This document shows, one piece after another, positions 34,181 through 43,774 of a stretch of DNA of 64,000 nt (positions within the stretch are counted from its first letter, which is position 1; every line of letters begins with the position of its first letter). Origin of the DNA: JAGNZR01 sp051656905 (GTDB taxonomy: Bacteria; Fusobacteriota; Fusobacteriia; Fusobacteriales; Fusobacteriaceae); assembly GCA_051656905.1 (NCBI GenBank), contig JBOFJQ010000034.1, positions 186,001 through 250,000 of the forward strand, read 5' to 3'. Under the pieces are notes generated by a model. It made no database searches and was not told where the DNA came from. It saw nothing but the letters and a program-made list of their open reading frames with translations. The position numbers and the translations under genes were made by a program.

Positions 34181-34746
34181 TACTCCCCCTTCTCAGCAGT
34201 GATAATATAAATAGGGTTTTCTCCCATCATAAGAGTGTAATCACCTAATTTTTTCCCTCTACTCACACTAACATTACAGATTTCTATATTTTTGAATTTT
34301 AGTTCTTCTAATAATGATTTAGCTAAAGCCAAACTCTCTAAAGCAATAATATTTATTACTAACTTAGAATCCTCTGTGGAGAACTTTATGAAGTGTTTAA
34401 GAATCTCTTTTAACTCTCCACCATTTCCTCCTATAAACATCCTATCGTATTTTATATTTGGTAAAACTCCAGGAGCGCTACCTCTTATTACCTCTAAATT
34501 TTTACAATTAAATTTCTCTGAGTTCTTTTCTATTAAGCTGCATCCCTCTTCATTTCTTTCAATAGAATAAACTTTTCCATTTTTTATATATCCTGATGCC
34601 TCTACAGATATACTTCCTGTTCCAGCTCCAACATCGAGTAAAATTGAATTTTCTCGAAGTTGCAGTTTAGCTATAGAGATAGCTCTTACTTCTTGTTTTG
34701 TAATAGGGACTTTCCCTGTAATAAAATCACAATCATATATGTGCAT
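34180..34746 (-). CDS. cbiT: Cobalt-precorrin-6B C15-methyltransferase (decarboxylating)
   Basis: 188 residues from ATG 34746, preferred over GTG 34755 because GAGGTGG overlaps the latter and is well spaced for the ATG. Rossmann motif LLDVGAGTGSISVEAS near 36, KVYSIERNEEGCSLI and the post-II MFIGGNGGELKEIL near 105 define CbiT. Works with CbiE on C5 and C15, with decarboxylation of the acetate side chain. Confidence 0.93.
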   Translation of the reverse strand: MHIYDCDFITGKVPITKQEVRAISIAKLQLRENSILLDVGAGTGSISVEASGYIKNGKVYSIERNEEGCSLIEKNSEKFNCKNLEVIRGSAPGVLPNIKYDRMFIGGNGGELKEILKHFIKFSTEDSKLVINIIALESLALAKSLLEELKFKNIEICNVSVSRGKKLGDYTLMMGENPIYIITAEKGE

Positions 34747-35440
34747 TATTGCCACCTCTTTTTTCTATAATAATAACTGCAGGACTTTCTGTTGAAAAAT
34801 CACATTTTTCATAATCCTCTAAATTAAAACAAAATATATTCTCATCACTATAAGATAGATTAGCCCCTACAGTAACTATAATATCTTTTAGATTATTCTC
34901 TACTAAGTTTTTTGAAATTGATTTCCAATTATTAGTCTTATCTGTTAGAAGTACAATTCCTTTTTTACTAAAGTTTAGATAAGAGATATAATCATTCTCT
35001 CTTCCATGGACACTTACAAGCAAATAATCGTGCCAACATTTTTTAAGTTTTCCAAATAGATATTGAAAAGAGGATATTCCTGGTATTACTTCAATATACT
35101 TATGAAACTCTTCAGGTAAATTTCTCATTATATAATCTAGTAGACTATAAAATCCTGTATCTCCCGAAACAACAACTGATATTACTTTATCTTTTTTTTC
35201 TTTAGTGGAGAGACTCTTTTTCACTTCTATTAACTCTTTCATTAATATCTCATTTATTTCAGATATCTTGTTTATTACAATATTTTCTCCACTAGATGAT
35301 ATAGGTAGAACACTATCTATATGTCTTTGATTTCCAATTACCATTTCACTTTTTTCTATAGTGGCTCTTCCTTTTTCAGTTAAGAACTCTATATCCCCTG
35401 GACCTAAACCAATTATATTAATCATGCAAATTGATCTCAT
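34733..35440 (-). CDS. cbiE: Cobalt-precorrin-7 C5-methyltransferase
   Basis: 235 residues from ATG 35440, or 230 if the internal ATG at 35425 (MINIIGLGPG, the usual family start) is used; GGGAG abuts the first and is 15 bases from the second, so the start is not settled. Methylase motifs: GLGPGDIEFLTEKG, SVVVSGDTGFYSLLDYI near 90 and VIPGISSFQYL. The tail overlaps cbiT and the head overlaps cbiD. Confidence 0.92.
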   Translation of the reverse strand: MRSICMINIIGLGPGDIEFLTEKGRATIEKSEMVIGNQRHIDSVLPISSSGENIVINKISEINEILMKELIEVKKSLSTKEKKDKVISVVVSGDTGFYSLLDYIMRNLPEEFHKYIEVIPGISSFQYLFGKLKKCWHDYLLVSVHGRENDYISYLNFSKKGIVLLTDKTNNWKSISKNLVENNLKDIIVTVGANLSYSDENIFCFNLEDYEKCDFSTESPAVIIIEKRGGNNAHI

Positions 35441-36647
35441 CTCCCTGTTTTAGTATTTCATTTATTAAAGTATAAAATTCTTTACTATACCCTAATATGT
35501 TTCCATCAAAATCAAAGATTAGACTTTCACATTTTAATTCTTTATGCACATGGTCATTAGATTTACTTGATACTTTTTCAGATAAATAATTAAAGAATTC
35601 TTTGTTCTCTATGTACTTAGAAGCTTCATCAACAGTATTAGAATCTAAAATTTTTCTAATAGTCTCGTTGCTCTCATTAAATAGAAAAGCATTAGCGCCC
35701 ATTATCTCAAGTCTAGCATCAGCTACTTTACTATGAGTATTAAAAATTCCACCTGCTATTTTAACCGCTTTTCCTATATGACCTACTAAAATTACTTTTT
35801 TAAATCCTAGTTTAACTGCTCCTTCTAACATGAATCCTATATAATTACTTATAATTACAACCATGTCTTTTTTTATTCCTATTGACTCGCAAAATTTTTC
35901 TCCATAGTTTCCAAAGGAGAAAACAACCCAATCTCTATTGCTACTCTCTCTTATTACTTTCATCTCTGTATATAGAGAGACTTTTAAACTATCTTCACTC
36001 ATGGGCTTTACTATACCAGTTGATCCCAGTATTGATATTCCCCCAATTACACCAAGTTTTGAATTAAGAGTAAGCTTTGATTTTTTTATACCTTGAGGTA
36101 CAAAAATCTTTATAATAAAGTATCCTTTTTCAAAATCTATATGCTCTTTACCGTTTTCTTTATTAAAGTCGTCAGTTTTTAAAACCGCATTCTCCTTAAA
36201 ATCGGCTACTATCTTATTTATCATTTTTAATGGACCAGGGTTTATAGCGTATTTACCTATTGGGACTTGAAGACCCGCTTTAGTTGAAATACCAACTCCC
36301 CTTCCACCAGTAACAAATACATTTTCTTTTAAAAACCCTTTTTCTATATCTTCAGGATCTAACTCTTTTTCAAGTTCATGAGATATAAATTTAACTCTAA
36401 CACAAATTTCAATATTATTTGTTACATCTGGGTCATCACCAGAATACTTTCTTACTGAAACCCTAACTCCATCTTGGCTTTCTTTTAATGATAAAACTTC
36501 TAAATTAATCCATTCTGAATTAAGAGCTTGTAATTGAATATTCTTTTCATAATTATCATTGAACAGAGCTTCTAATCCAGCTTTAACTCCTGCTGTTACA
36601 CAACTTCCTGTTGTAACCCCTTTTTTTAACTCATCTGTTTTTATCAT
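35418..36647 (-). CDS. cbiD: Cobalt-precorrin-5B C1-methyltransferase
   Basis: 409 residues from ATG 36647; a longer in-frame start inside cbiC is rejected because CbiD proteins begin close to KKGVTTGSCVTAGVKA and AAAGGTGAT precedes this ATG. Other CbiD markers: FVTGGRGVGISTKAGLQVP near 116 and the lower domain LGVIGGISILGSTGIVKPM near 199. Specific to the anaerobic route. Confidence 0.93.
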   Translation of the reverse strand: MIKTDELKKGVTTGSCVTAGVKAGLEALFNDNYEKNIQLQALNSEWINLEVLSLKESQDGVRVSVRKYSGDDPDVTNNIEICVRVKFISHELEKELDPEDIEKGFLKENVFVTGGRGVGISTKAGLQVPIGKYAINPGPLKMINKIVADFKENAVLKTDDFNKENGKEHIDFEKGYFIIKIFVPQGIKKSKLTLNSKLGVIGGISILGSTGIVKPMSEDSLKVSLYTEMKVIRESSNRDWVVFSFGNYGEKFCESIGIKKDMVVIISNYIGFMLEGAVKLGFKKVILVGHIGKAVKIAGGIFNTHSKVADARLEIMGANAFLFNESNETIRKILDSNTVDEASKYIENKEFFNYLSEKVSSKSNDHVHKELKCESLIFDFDGNILGYSKEFYTLINEILKQGDEINLHD

Positions 36648-36654
36648 TAATATA

Positions 36655-37293
36655 TCACCTTTGGTATATTTGATATAAGATACCGTGAAGAATCGATACA
36701 GCAACAGTGCTTCCACCTTTTCTTCCTTTTACAGTTATATATGGAATATCTGTATCTGCAAAAATTGTTTTAGATTCTGCTGCTCCTACAAATCCTACTG
36801 GAACCCCTATTATTAATTCTGGTTTTTCTATCTCATTTTTTTCTATTAACTCTTTTAATCTAAATAGTGCTGTAGGTGCATTTCCTATTATAAAAATTTT
36901 AGTCTTTTTATCTTTAGAAGCTTTTTCCATTCCAGCTATTGATCTAGTTACTCCTCTACTCTTTGCAATAGTTGCAACCTCTGCATCACTAACTAAAGTA
37001 TAAGCTTCTATTCCAAAACTTTTAAGCGCTTTACTACTAAGACCATTCACTATCATATTTGTATCACAATAAATATTAAATCCATTTTTTAAAGCTTCCA
37101 TCCCTTTTGCTATAGCACCATTATGAAACTCTATTAAATCTGAATATTCAAAATCCGCTGTTGTATGGATAACTCTCTTTACTATAGGTAACTCTTCTTT
37201 TGAAAACTTTTTTACAGAGTCACCCATCTCTTCCTCTATAATTTCAAAGCTTCTCGTTTCTATATCTTCAGGTACTTTAATATAATCAAACAT
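36655..37293 (-). CDS. cbiC: Cobalt-precorrin-8 methylmutase
   Basis: 212 residues. The catalytic histidine is in VIHTTADFEYSDL near residue 43, and CDTNMIVNGL near 75, FIIGNAPTALFRL and VGFVGAAESK near 160 are conserved CbiC/CobH segments. Moves a methyl from C11 to C12 to yield cobyrinic acid. Its start overlaps cbiA by eight bases. Confidence 0.95.
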   Translation of the reverse strand: MFDYIKVPEDIETRSFEIIEEEMGDSVKKFSKEELPIVKRVIHTTADFEYSDLIEFHNGAIAKGMEALKNGFNIYCDTNMIVNGLSSKALKSFGIEAYTLVSDAEVATIAKSRGVTRSIAGMEKASKDKKTKIFIIGNAPTALFRLKELIEKNEIEKPELIIGVPVGFVGAAESKTIFADTDIPYITVKGRKGGSTVAVSILHGILYQIYQR

Positions 37294-38650
37294 TATTTTC
37301 TCCTTTTTTTTCTTGGTAAACCCCTTTTAATATTTCATCTAAAATATCTAAGCTTTGGAAAAAGTGAAAATGAGGATATCCTGCTAGAAAATTCTTATCG
37401 CTGTATCCACAAACCCATTTTTTCCCACTCTCTTTAGTAACATTGTATTCTTTTTTCATCTCTCCAGTCTCTACTATCTGCGAGTAATGAAATTCATGAG
37501 CCTTACCAAAATATCTATTTTTTAATTCTACATTTGCATAACCAAATCTTTTTATATCTAATTTATTAAACATTTTCATTTGGCAATCTGCAATTCCACA
37601 AAGTGAATAAAATTCATTATTTGAATCATATATACCCTTTGATAGATAAATAAATCCTCCACACTCTCCAAATACAACTTTATTTGATTCGTAGAAATCA
37701 TGAATTGATTTTATCATTGTTTTATTTGAGCTTAATTTTTCTAGATAATTTTCAGGGTATCCTCCACCAAAATATAACATATCTACACTTGGAATAGTTT
37801 CGTCATTTACAGGTGAGAAGTATTTTATCTCCATTCCCATTTTTTTAAATAGTTCTAAATTATCTTCATAATAAAACGTGAAAGCATCATCCTTTGCAAC
37901 TCCAATTTTTATACCTTTATATTTGTCTTTCTGTGGAGAGAAAAGATTCTTAGCCTCTTCAATCTCGTCATTTGAATACTTTAATACTGTATTATTCAGT
38001 ATAAATTCCATATCTAAACTTTTAGACAGTTCTTCAGAAGCCAAGTCAATTTTTTCCTGAAGATCTTTTATTTCATGCGCTTGAAGAAGTCCTAGATGTC
38101 TACTGTCTAATGAGAATTCCTCTCTTTCAGGAAGATAACCGATACATTTTATTCCTGTATGCTTTTCTATTCCATCTTTCAAATCAAGGTATCTTTGGTT
38201 ACTGTTAATTCTATTTAGTATTACACCTATAATATTTATATCTTTATCAAAATTTTTATAACCTAATATTTCACTTGCAAGAGATAAACTTCTTCCCTTT
38301 CCATTAACCACTAATATAACTGGTAAGTTTAATGTTTTCGCTAAGTGTGCCGTACTATAGTTATCTAGAGAATTATTTATTCCATCATATAACCCCATAA
38401 CCCCTTCAACTATATTCATCTCTTTCATATGTGTAAAAAAGCTATATTTTACTCCTTCTTTACCCATTAAGAAAATATCTAAATTATAGCTATGTTCTTT
38501 TGTAATAATTTTGTGGTATGAAGGATCTATAAAATCAGGACCTACTTTAAAAGGAGCAATATTAGTAAAAAGATTCATTAGTCCTAAAGTTACTGTTGTT
38601 TTCCCTACACTACTACTTCCACCACTTATTACAAAGCCGCGATTTAGCAT
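37286..38650 (-). CDS. cbiA: Cobyrinate a,c-diamide synthase
   Basis: 454 residues. The N-terminal P-loop is GGSSSVGKTTVTLGL near residue 10, with EGVMGLYDGIN near 80. The C-terminal type I glutamine amidotransferase domain has its nucleophile in FGECGGFIYLS near residue 330. Uses glutamine and ATP to amidate two side chains. Overlaps cbiX by seven bases. Confidence 0.95.
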   Translation of the reverse strand: MLNRGFVISGGSSSVGKTTVTLGLMNLFTNIAPFKVGPDFIDPSYHKIITKEHSYNLDIFLMGKEGVKYSFFTHMKEMNIVEGVMGLYDGINNSLDNYSTAHLAKTLNLPVILVVNGKGRSLSLASEILGYKNFDKDINIIGVILNRINSNQRYLDLKDGIEKHTGIKCIGYLPEREEFSLDSRHLGLLQAHEIKDLQEKIDLASEELSKSLDMEFILNNTVLKYSNDEIEEAKNLFSPQKDKYKGIKIGVAKDDAFTFYYEDNLELFKKMGMEIKYFSPVNDETIPSVDMLYFGGGYPENYLEKLSSNKTMIKSIHDFYESNKVVFGECGGFIYLSKGIYDSNNEFYSLCGIADCQMKMFNKLDIKRFGYANVELKNRYFGKAHEFHYSQIVETGEMKKEYNVTKESGKKWVCGYSDKNFLAGYPHFHFFQSLDILDEILKGVYQEKKGENNV

Positions 38651-39012
38651 AATTCATTTACTCTTTTCTTTAATATTTTTGCTATCTCAATCTCTGCTCC
38701 AAGAGGTTTTCCAAATTTAAAATCTATATGTGCATATTTCTTTTTTAACTCTTCTATTATCTCTGGAATATCCTCTTTAATGTGGATACCTGTATATAGA
38801 AAATAAGGAACAACTTTTATTGTAGAAATTTTAGGATTTTCTAATAGTAATCTCTCTACACCCTCTTCAATACTTGGAGAACAAAGTTCCATATGCGCTC
38901 CTACAATTTGATCCCCTTCACACATGTCTTTAAGCATACCTATAATTTTATCAAATCCCTCTTGGGCTTCTTTACTTCTACTCCCGTGACCTACTACTAA
39001 AATTCCTGACAT
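38644..39012 (-). CDS. cbiX: Sirohydrochlorin cobaltochelatase, short form
   Basis: 122 residues, the half-size CbiX-S type that acts as a homodimer. GILVVGHGSRSKEAQEGF carries the N-terminal metal-binding histidine, and KVVPYFLYTGIHIKEDIPE near residue 70-88 the second. Inserts cobalt into sirohydrochlorin, the entry to the anaerobic route; no CbiK is present. Overlaps cobD by 16 bases. Confidence 0.92.
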   Translation of the reverse strand: MSGILVVGHGSRSKEAQEGFDKIIGMLKDMCEGDQIVGAHMELCSPSIEEGVERLLLENPKISTIKVVPYFLYTGIHIKEDIPEIIEELKKKYAHIDFKFGKPLGAEIEIAKILKKRVNELC

Positions 39013-40073
39013 TTAATTACCTCCATAATTGTATTTAATACCTTCGTATTGTTTTTTCTTGTTTTAACCGCTATTCTTATATAACTATCATCTAACCCTT
39101 CAAAGTTTGAAGCATCCCTTATTAATACATCTCTTTTTAACATTTCTTTTTTAAATTCTTTTGATGTCATGTTTAAAAGTTTTATAAGAATAAAGTTTGT
39201 CTCTGTTTTAAAAGGTAAAATATAATTTACTTTTACTAACTTTTCATAGAACCATTTTTTTTCTTTTTCTATCCACTTATCTGTTTTCTCTATAAATTTG
39301 CTGTCTTTTATAACCTCTCTTCCTACAGCTTCAGCAAAATTATTTATACTCCAAGGTTCTTTTATTTTTAAAATTTTATCTATTTTATCTTTATCAAAAG
39401 AGATTCCATACCCAAGTCTTAATCCTGGTATTGCAAAATATTTTGTGAAGGCTCTCAGTATAAAAATATTTTTATCTTTTAAATTTACAGCGCTTTTATC
39501 TCTCCATCCACCAATAAACTCTATGAAACATTCATCTATAAAAAGTTTAATTCCTCTTTTTTTTAACTCTTCATTCAATAATTTTATCTGCTCTAAAGGA
39601 ATAAATCTCCCTGTTGGATTGTTGGGATTACATAGAACTACAAGCTCAGTATCAGTAAATATGTCATTTTCCAATATCTGCTTTATATCTATCTCAAATC
39701 TATTTTTTTCTTTTAAATAAGAGTAATCTACTTTTATATTGTTATTTTTAAGAGCTCTTTCATATTCTCCAAATGTTGGAGTAACAATTGTTGCTCTTTT
39801 AAAATTTTGACTTTTACAATACAGAAATAATACTTCTGTAGCACCATTTCCAGGTACTATTTTTTCATATGTAATGCCATTAAAATCTGCAATACTCTTT
39901 CTAAGATCTAAATAGTTTATATCAGGATATCTATTCATAGAATCTAGATTTTTTAAAATTATTTTTTTTATACTAGGGTTTATGTTTAGTGGATTTATAT
40001 TAGAACTATAATCTAATATTTTATCTCTTTGCTCTTTAGTAAACTCATATATATTTCCTCCGTGTTCTACCAA
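38997..40073 (-). CDS. cobD: L-threonine-O-3-phosphate decarboxylase
   Basis: 358 residues, fold type I PLP enzyme close to histidinol-phosphate aminotransferase. EHGGNIYEF, DYSSNINPLN near 23, LCNPNNPTGRF near 150 and the PLP lysine in LRAFTKYFAIPGLRLGYG near 210 match CobD. It makes (R)-1-amino-2-propanol phosphate for the nucleotide loop. Short length excludes the fused CobC/D-kinase forms. Confidence 0.92.
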   Translation of the reverse strand: MVEHGGNIYEFTKEQRDKILDYSSNINPLNINPSIKKIILKNLDSMNRYPDINYLDLRKSIADFNGITYEKIVPGNGATEVLFLYCKSQNFKRATIVTPTFGEYERALKNNNIKVDYSYLKEKNRFEIDIKQILENDIFTDTELVVLCNPNNPTGRFIPLEQIKLLNEELKKRGIKLFIDECFIEFIGGWRDKSAVNLKDKNIFILRAFTKYFAIPGLRLGYGISFDKDKIDKILKIKEPWSINNFAEAVGREVIKDSKFIEKTDKWIEKEKKWFYEKLVKVNYILPFKTETNFILIKLLNMTSKEFKKEMLKRDVLIRDASNFEGLDDSYIRIAVKTRKNNTKVLNTIMEVIKCQEF

Positions 40074-40085
40074 TTAAGATACCTC

Positions 40086-41054
40086 CTAAAACATCTTTAT
40101 AATTGAAATAAATAAAATTGTAACAAGTGAACTAGTATATAATAGATTACAAGATTTTTTAATATCTTCTAGAGAAAATTCTTTTACTTTATCACCTATT
40201 TTTTCTTTCTTTACAATCTCACCAAAATAGTTAACTTCTCCACCAAACTGTATTCCTAGCGCCCCAGCAAAAGCTGATTCTGGATGACCTGAGTTTGGAC
40301 TATCATGTTTTTTTCTATCTCTTAAGAATACTCTTACTGCAGATTTGTAATCATAATTTAATATGGCAGCAGCTATTGGAATAATTATTAATCCAGAAAG
40401 TCTAGCTGGAATAAAATTTAGAACATCATCAAATTTCGCTGAAAAATATCCGAAATCAAAATATTTATCATTTTTATAACCTACCATTGAATCTAAAGTA
40501 TTAACTGCTTTGTAACACATAGCTATAGGAAGAGCTAAAGATATTTCATCTAAGAAGAAGAAACTTCCTATGAAAGCAAATACCATTGGTGCAATTGAAC
40601 CGTCCACTGAATTTTCGCTTATTGTCTCCACTGTAGATTTTACAATTTCCTTTTCAGTCATATCCTTTGTATCTCTTGTTACTAAATACGAAAGCTCCTT
40701 TTTAGCAAGTTCCAATCCCCCATTTGTTAAAATGTCATATACCTTCTTCCCTTCATCTGCAAGACACTTTGTTGCTAGTGTTGTATATAAAAGAAATACT
40801 TGTACAGCTATTAATGCAAAAGATGAAATTTCTAGAGAGATATAAAGTAATAAGTAGCATGCGCTAAATACTATTGTTACAGTACTTACTAGTAGTAATA
40901 ATCCCCCTATTTTTTTATTTTTTAGTCCATATAGTATATTTTCAAGTTTTGAAATTAACTTCCCTATAATTCTAATTGGGTGTAAGTTATAGTTTGGATC
41001 TCCAATTATTAAGTCTAAAATATACGCTGCTAAATACAAATATATAAATTGCAT
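40086..41054 (-). CDS. cbiB: Adenosylcobinamide-phosphate synthase
   Basis: 322 residues from ATG 41054; the in-frame TTG 12 bases upstream lies in the ribosome site (TTGGAGG) and is rejected. Integral membrane protein with several spans. AYILDLIIGDPNYNLHPIRIIG near the start, SENSVDGSIAPMVFAF near 150 and KKHDSPNSGHPESAFAGALG near 250 are typical CbiB motifs. Joins aminopropanol phosphate to adenosylcobyric acid. Confidence 0.94.
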   Translation of the reverse strand: MQFIYLYLAAYILDLIIGDPNYNLHPIRIIGKLISKLENILYGLKNKKIGGLLLLVSTVTIVFSACYLLLYISLEISSFALIAVQVFLLYTTLATKCLADEGKKVYDILTNGGLELAKKELSYLVTRDTKDMTEKEIVKSTVETISENSVDGSIAPMVFAFIGSFFFLDEISLALPIAMCYKAVNTLDSMVGYKNDKYFDFGYFSAKFDDVLNFIPARLSGLIIIPIAAAILNYDYKSAVRVFLRDRKKHDSPNSGHPESAFAGALGIQFGGEVNYFGEIVKKEKIGDKVKEFSLEDIKKSCNLLYTSSLVTILFISIIKMF

Positions 41055-41072
41055 TTTTTCCTCCAATCTTTT

Positions 41073-41783
41073 TTATAGAAGCTTACACTCTTTTAATAGC
41101 TCTTTGTTATCAAAAAGTTCAATTCCACCATTGGCTATAATAGAACCATTTTTTATAAAGATATAGTTACAGTTCAACTCTTTTGCAAACTCCATATCAT
41201 GTGTACTTAAAATTATTGTTTTCCCTATACTATTTTGTTTGTATAGAATCTCTTTTAACTGATTTTTGTGCCAAGGATCTAGCCATGTAGTAGGCTCATC
41301 TAGTATTAATACCTCTGGTTCCATTGCTAATATTCCTGCTATTGAAACTCTCTTTTTTTCTCCGTAGCTAAGAAGATAAGGGTTTTTATTTTCAAGATGT
41401 TTTATATCACAATCTAACATTACTTTCTCTACATTTTCGCGTACTTTTTTTTCATCCCATCCTAAATTTAAAGGACCGAATTCTAAGTCATTTCTCACAT
41501 CTAACCCAACGATTTGAATATCTGGGTCTTGAAAAACAAAACCTATACTTGGAATGAATCCACTCTTTCTTATTCCACTTGAAACTATTTTATTCCCCTT
41601 AAAATAATACTCTCCCTCTCTTATATTATTAATCCCTTTCAGTAACATTAACAATGTTGATTTACCAGAACCATTTTCACCCATAATTACACTGAAACTG
41701 TTTTTCTCTATTTTTAAAGAGAGATCTTTTAAAATCACTTTATTTTTTTCGTAATAAAAACTAATTTTTTTCAATTCAAGCAT
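41073..41783 (-). CDS. cbiO: Cobalt ECF transporter, ATPase
   Basis: 236 residues, single ABC domain. Walker A GENGSGKSTLL near 35, signature LLSYGEKKRVSIAG near 133 and Walker B VLILDEPTTWLDP near 155 are intact. Energises cobalt uptake with CbiM, CbiN and CbiQ. One base separates it from cbiQ. Confidence 0.95.
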   Translation of the reverse strand: MLELKKISFYYEKNKVILKDLSLKIEKNSFSVIMGENGSGKSTLLMLLKGINNIREGEYYFKGNKIVSSGIRKSGFIPSIGFVFQDPDIQIVGLDVRNDLEFGPLNLGWDEKKVRENVEKVMLDCDIKHLENKNPYLLSYGEKKRVSIAGILAMEPEVLILDEPTTWLDPWHKNQLKEILYKQNSIGKTIILSTHDMEFAKELNCNYIFIKNGSIIANGGIELFDNKELLKECKLL

Positions 41784-41784
41784 A

Positions 41785-42453
41785 CTAATACCTCTCTAAA
41801 ATTTTTATCGTTCCTATAACATAAGCTACCATAAGAGAAAATCTAGTTATATTAAATACAAATTCAGGCTTTGAAAAAGGATAACTGTTTTTATACCCTC
41901 TTATATAAAGAGCATTTTCCATATTTTTAAGATCTATATATAGTCTTTTAAATATTATTACAGCTAAATTTGCAACACCCTTCATATTAAACTTTCCTGC
42001 TCTATTCTTATAAGAAACTTTATACTCGCTATAATTTCTAAACATGATAGTAATAAATTTGTGCATATATATGATTATTTCGATTATAAAATTAGGTAGT
42101 TTTATATAAGTCATCAAGTTACAGAACTCTTTAAAAGTCATACTAGATACATAAATTGTTGATGCTGTTAGTGTAACCATGACTCTCATAAAAATAAAAT
42201 AGTCTATATTTAGAAAAAATTTACCATCTTTAATGCTAACTCCTTGAATTAATAGTGGAGGGATAATAAAAATTAAAGCTGGTATATATACTAAAAATTT
42301 CTTTTGAACATTTCCTTTTTGTATTAGTAAACATAATAATAACCAAAGGAGAAGTACGAAGTATCCTCGTACCTCCCTTTGAAAAGATATTATTATAAAG
42401 TTAGCTATAAAAAAAATAGTTTTTTCTAAAGGTGTATCAACTATTTTTCCCAA
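41785..42453 (-). CDS. cbiQ: Cobalt ECF transporter, transmembrane coupling subunit
   Basis: 222 residues, about five to six hydrophobic segments. The coupling region near the C-terminus, FRNYSEYKVSYKNR and ALYIRGYKN, contains the A-x-x-x-R-G type motif of EcfT/CbiQ proteins (ALYIRG). Its start overlaps cbiN by 17 bases. Confidence 0.9.
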   Translation of the reverse strand: MGKIVDTPLEKTIFFIANFIIISFQREVRGYFVLLLWLLLCLLIQKGNVQKKFLVYIPALIFIIPPLLIQGVSIKDGKFFLNIDYFIFMRVMVTLTASTIYVSSMTFKEFCNLMTYIKLPNFIIEIIIYMHKFITIMFRNYSEYKVSYKNRAGKFNMKGVANLAVIIFKRLYIDLKNMENALYIRGYKNSYPFSKPEFVFNITRFSLMVAYVIGTIKILERY

Positions 42454-42727
42454 CTCTTCTCCCCCTTAAGTATCCTAAAATATACCCAATAATTCCTGCG
42501 CCCACTGCTGCTTGAAATGAGAAAAGGAAAGTTTCCATCTCCCCACTAAGTTCAGGTAAAAGGGATTCGAACCAAGGTGTATAGCTAGGATCAATATTTC
42601 CAATAACATCAGCAATTTGAGCATCTACTCCTGCAAATTCTCTATTAGCTATTACTATAAATGGTATTAGTATAATTGCGAAAATTATAAATATGTAAGT
42701 TAATGTCTCCTTTTTACTCATATACAA
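42437..42727 (-). CDS. cbiN: Cobalt transport protein, small subunit
   Basis: 96 residues with two membrane spans flanking an extracytoplasmic loop: IFIIFAIILIPFIVI near 10-25 and AAVGAGIIGYILGYL near 72-87, with FAGVDAQIADVIG between, as in CbiN. Required with CbiM for cobalt recognition. Overlaps cbiM by 14 bases. Confidence 0.92.
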   Translation of the reverse strand: MYMSKKETLTYIFIIFAIILIPFIVIANREFAGVDAQIADVIGNIDPSYTPWFESLLPELSGEMETFLFSFQAAVGAGIIGYILGYLRGRRVGKNS

Positions 42728-43421
42728 CCCCTCCGTTATCTAAGATATTTTCTTTTTTTAGTACTCCAATGATTATTATAGTTATCATTCCTTCTACTAT
42801 TCCTAAAGGAATCTGAGTAATGAAGAATAGTGATATAAATTTAGTAAATGTACCAAATACATCGGCATTACCATGAGATAAAGCTAATTGGAAAGCTGTA
42901 AAACTATAGGTAGCTAAATTACTAAATAAAGCTGCAAAGAATAATCCTAATTTTTCTTTATCATGTTTCATAAATTGCTTATATACGAAAGATGCTGTTA
43001 TAGCTCCCACTACAGCCATTGACATTCCGTTAGCACCTAAAGTTGTAATTCCTCCGTGTGCTAGGAAAATCGCTTGGAAGAAAAGAACAATTCCTCCTAA
43101 AACATACATTTCACTAACTCCTAAAAGGATAGCACCTAAGGCAATTCCTGTTGCATGAGATGAACTCCCTGTAACAGAAGGTAGCTTCATTGCAGAGATA
43201 AAAAATACAAATGCACCAACTAAAGAGATTAAAAGTTTCTTATTAAGATTCTTTTCAATTTTTTTTAGTTTCTTTACTCCTACAAAAGCAAATACCAAAT
43301 AAAAAACCCACCACATCATGCTATATCCAGGAGTTAAATATCCCTCAGATATATGCATAGCGTAGATGGGTTGTGTTAATAGTAACTTTAAAGCAATTAG
43401 ATTTAATAATGTTTTTTTCAT
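42714..43421 (-). CDS. cbiM: Cobalt ECF transporter, substrate-capture subunit
   Basis: 235 residues with an N-terminal signal-like segment ending near QPIYA, so that the conserved MHISEGYL lies at the mature N-terminus, where its first residues coordinate the metal in this family. FVFFISAMKLPSVTGSSSHATG near 72-93 holds the further histidine region. Gene follows a cobalamin riboswitch by about 125 bases; AAGGAGG ribosome site. Confidence 0.94.
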   Translation of the reverse strand: MKKTLLNLIALKLLLTQPIYAMHISEGYLTPGYSMMWWVFYLVFAFVGVKKLKKIEKNLNKKLLISLVGAFVFFISAMKLPSVTGSSSHATGIALGAILLGVSEMYVLGGIVLFFQAIFLAHGGITTLGANGMSMAVVGAITASFVYKQFMKHDKEKLGLFFAALFSNLATYSFTAFQLALSHGNADVFGTFTKFISLFFITQIPLGIVEGMITIIIIGVLKKENILDNGGVVYE

Positions 43422-43427
43422 TTTGTT

Positions 43428-43460
43428 TCCTCCTTAATTTTTTTAGGGAGAAAGTGATTT
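43428..43460 (-). promoter_or_regulatory. Possible ribosome-site sequestering hairpin before cbiM
   Basis: On the minus strand TTTCTCC lies about 13 bases before GGAGGAAA, which contains the cbiM ribosome site, and can pair with it apart from one bulge. No U-run terminator was found in this leader. It would let the riboswitch upstream act on translation. Confidence 0.45.
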
Positions 43461-43544
43461 GATAAGTATTTCATGCTTCTGGATTTCTTTATAAAGATAT
43501 AAAATTCCAAAACGTCTCTAAAGCATTAAATGCTAATATTCACT

Positions 43545-43745
43545 CTCTGTCCTCGCAGATTGGGGTGTGATTTTTTTAAGTTATGGCAGTTCTCCTGACT
43601 TAGATTCATTTTACTCCTAAACCTTCCCAATTATAAATCAGTGGTATATTTTAGTTTCATCCTCATTACAGTGGCGGGACCGTATAGGATTTTAACCTAT
43701 TTCCCTTTTAATCGACTAGTGCCGAACCATAACTTATTATTAAAT
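43545..43745 (-). promoter_or_regulatory. Cobalamin riboswitch (cbiM leader)
   Basis: On the minus strand the conserved core is present in order: AAAAGGGAAATAGG, AAAATCCTATACGG, CCCGCCACTG, then the B12-box-like AGTCAGGAGAACTGCC, closing with CTGCGAGGACAGAG. These are the hallmarks of the AdoCbl riboswitch. Controls cbiMNQO and the genes after it, repressing at high B12. Confidence 0.93.
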
Positions 43746-43774
43746 TTTATTTAAATGGTTATTTAAATACAGTG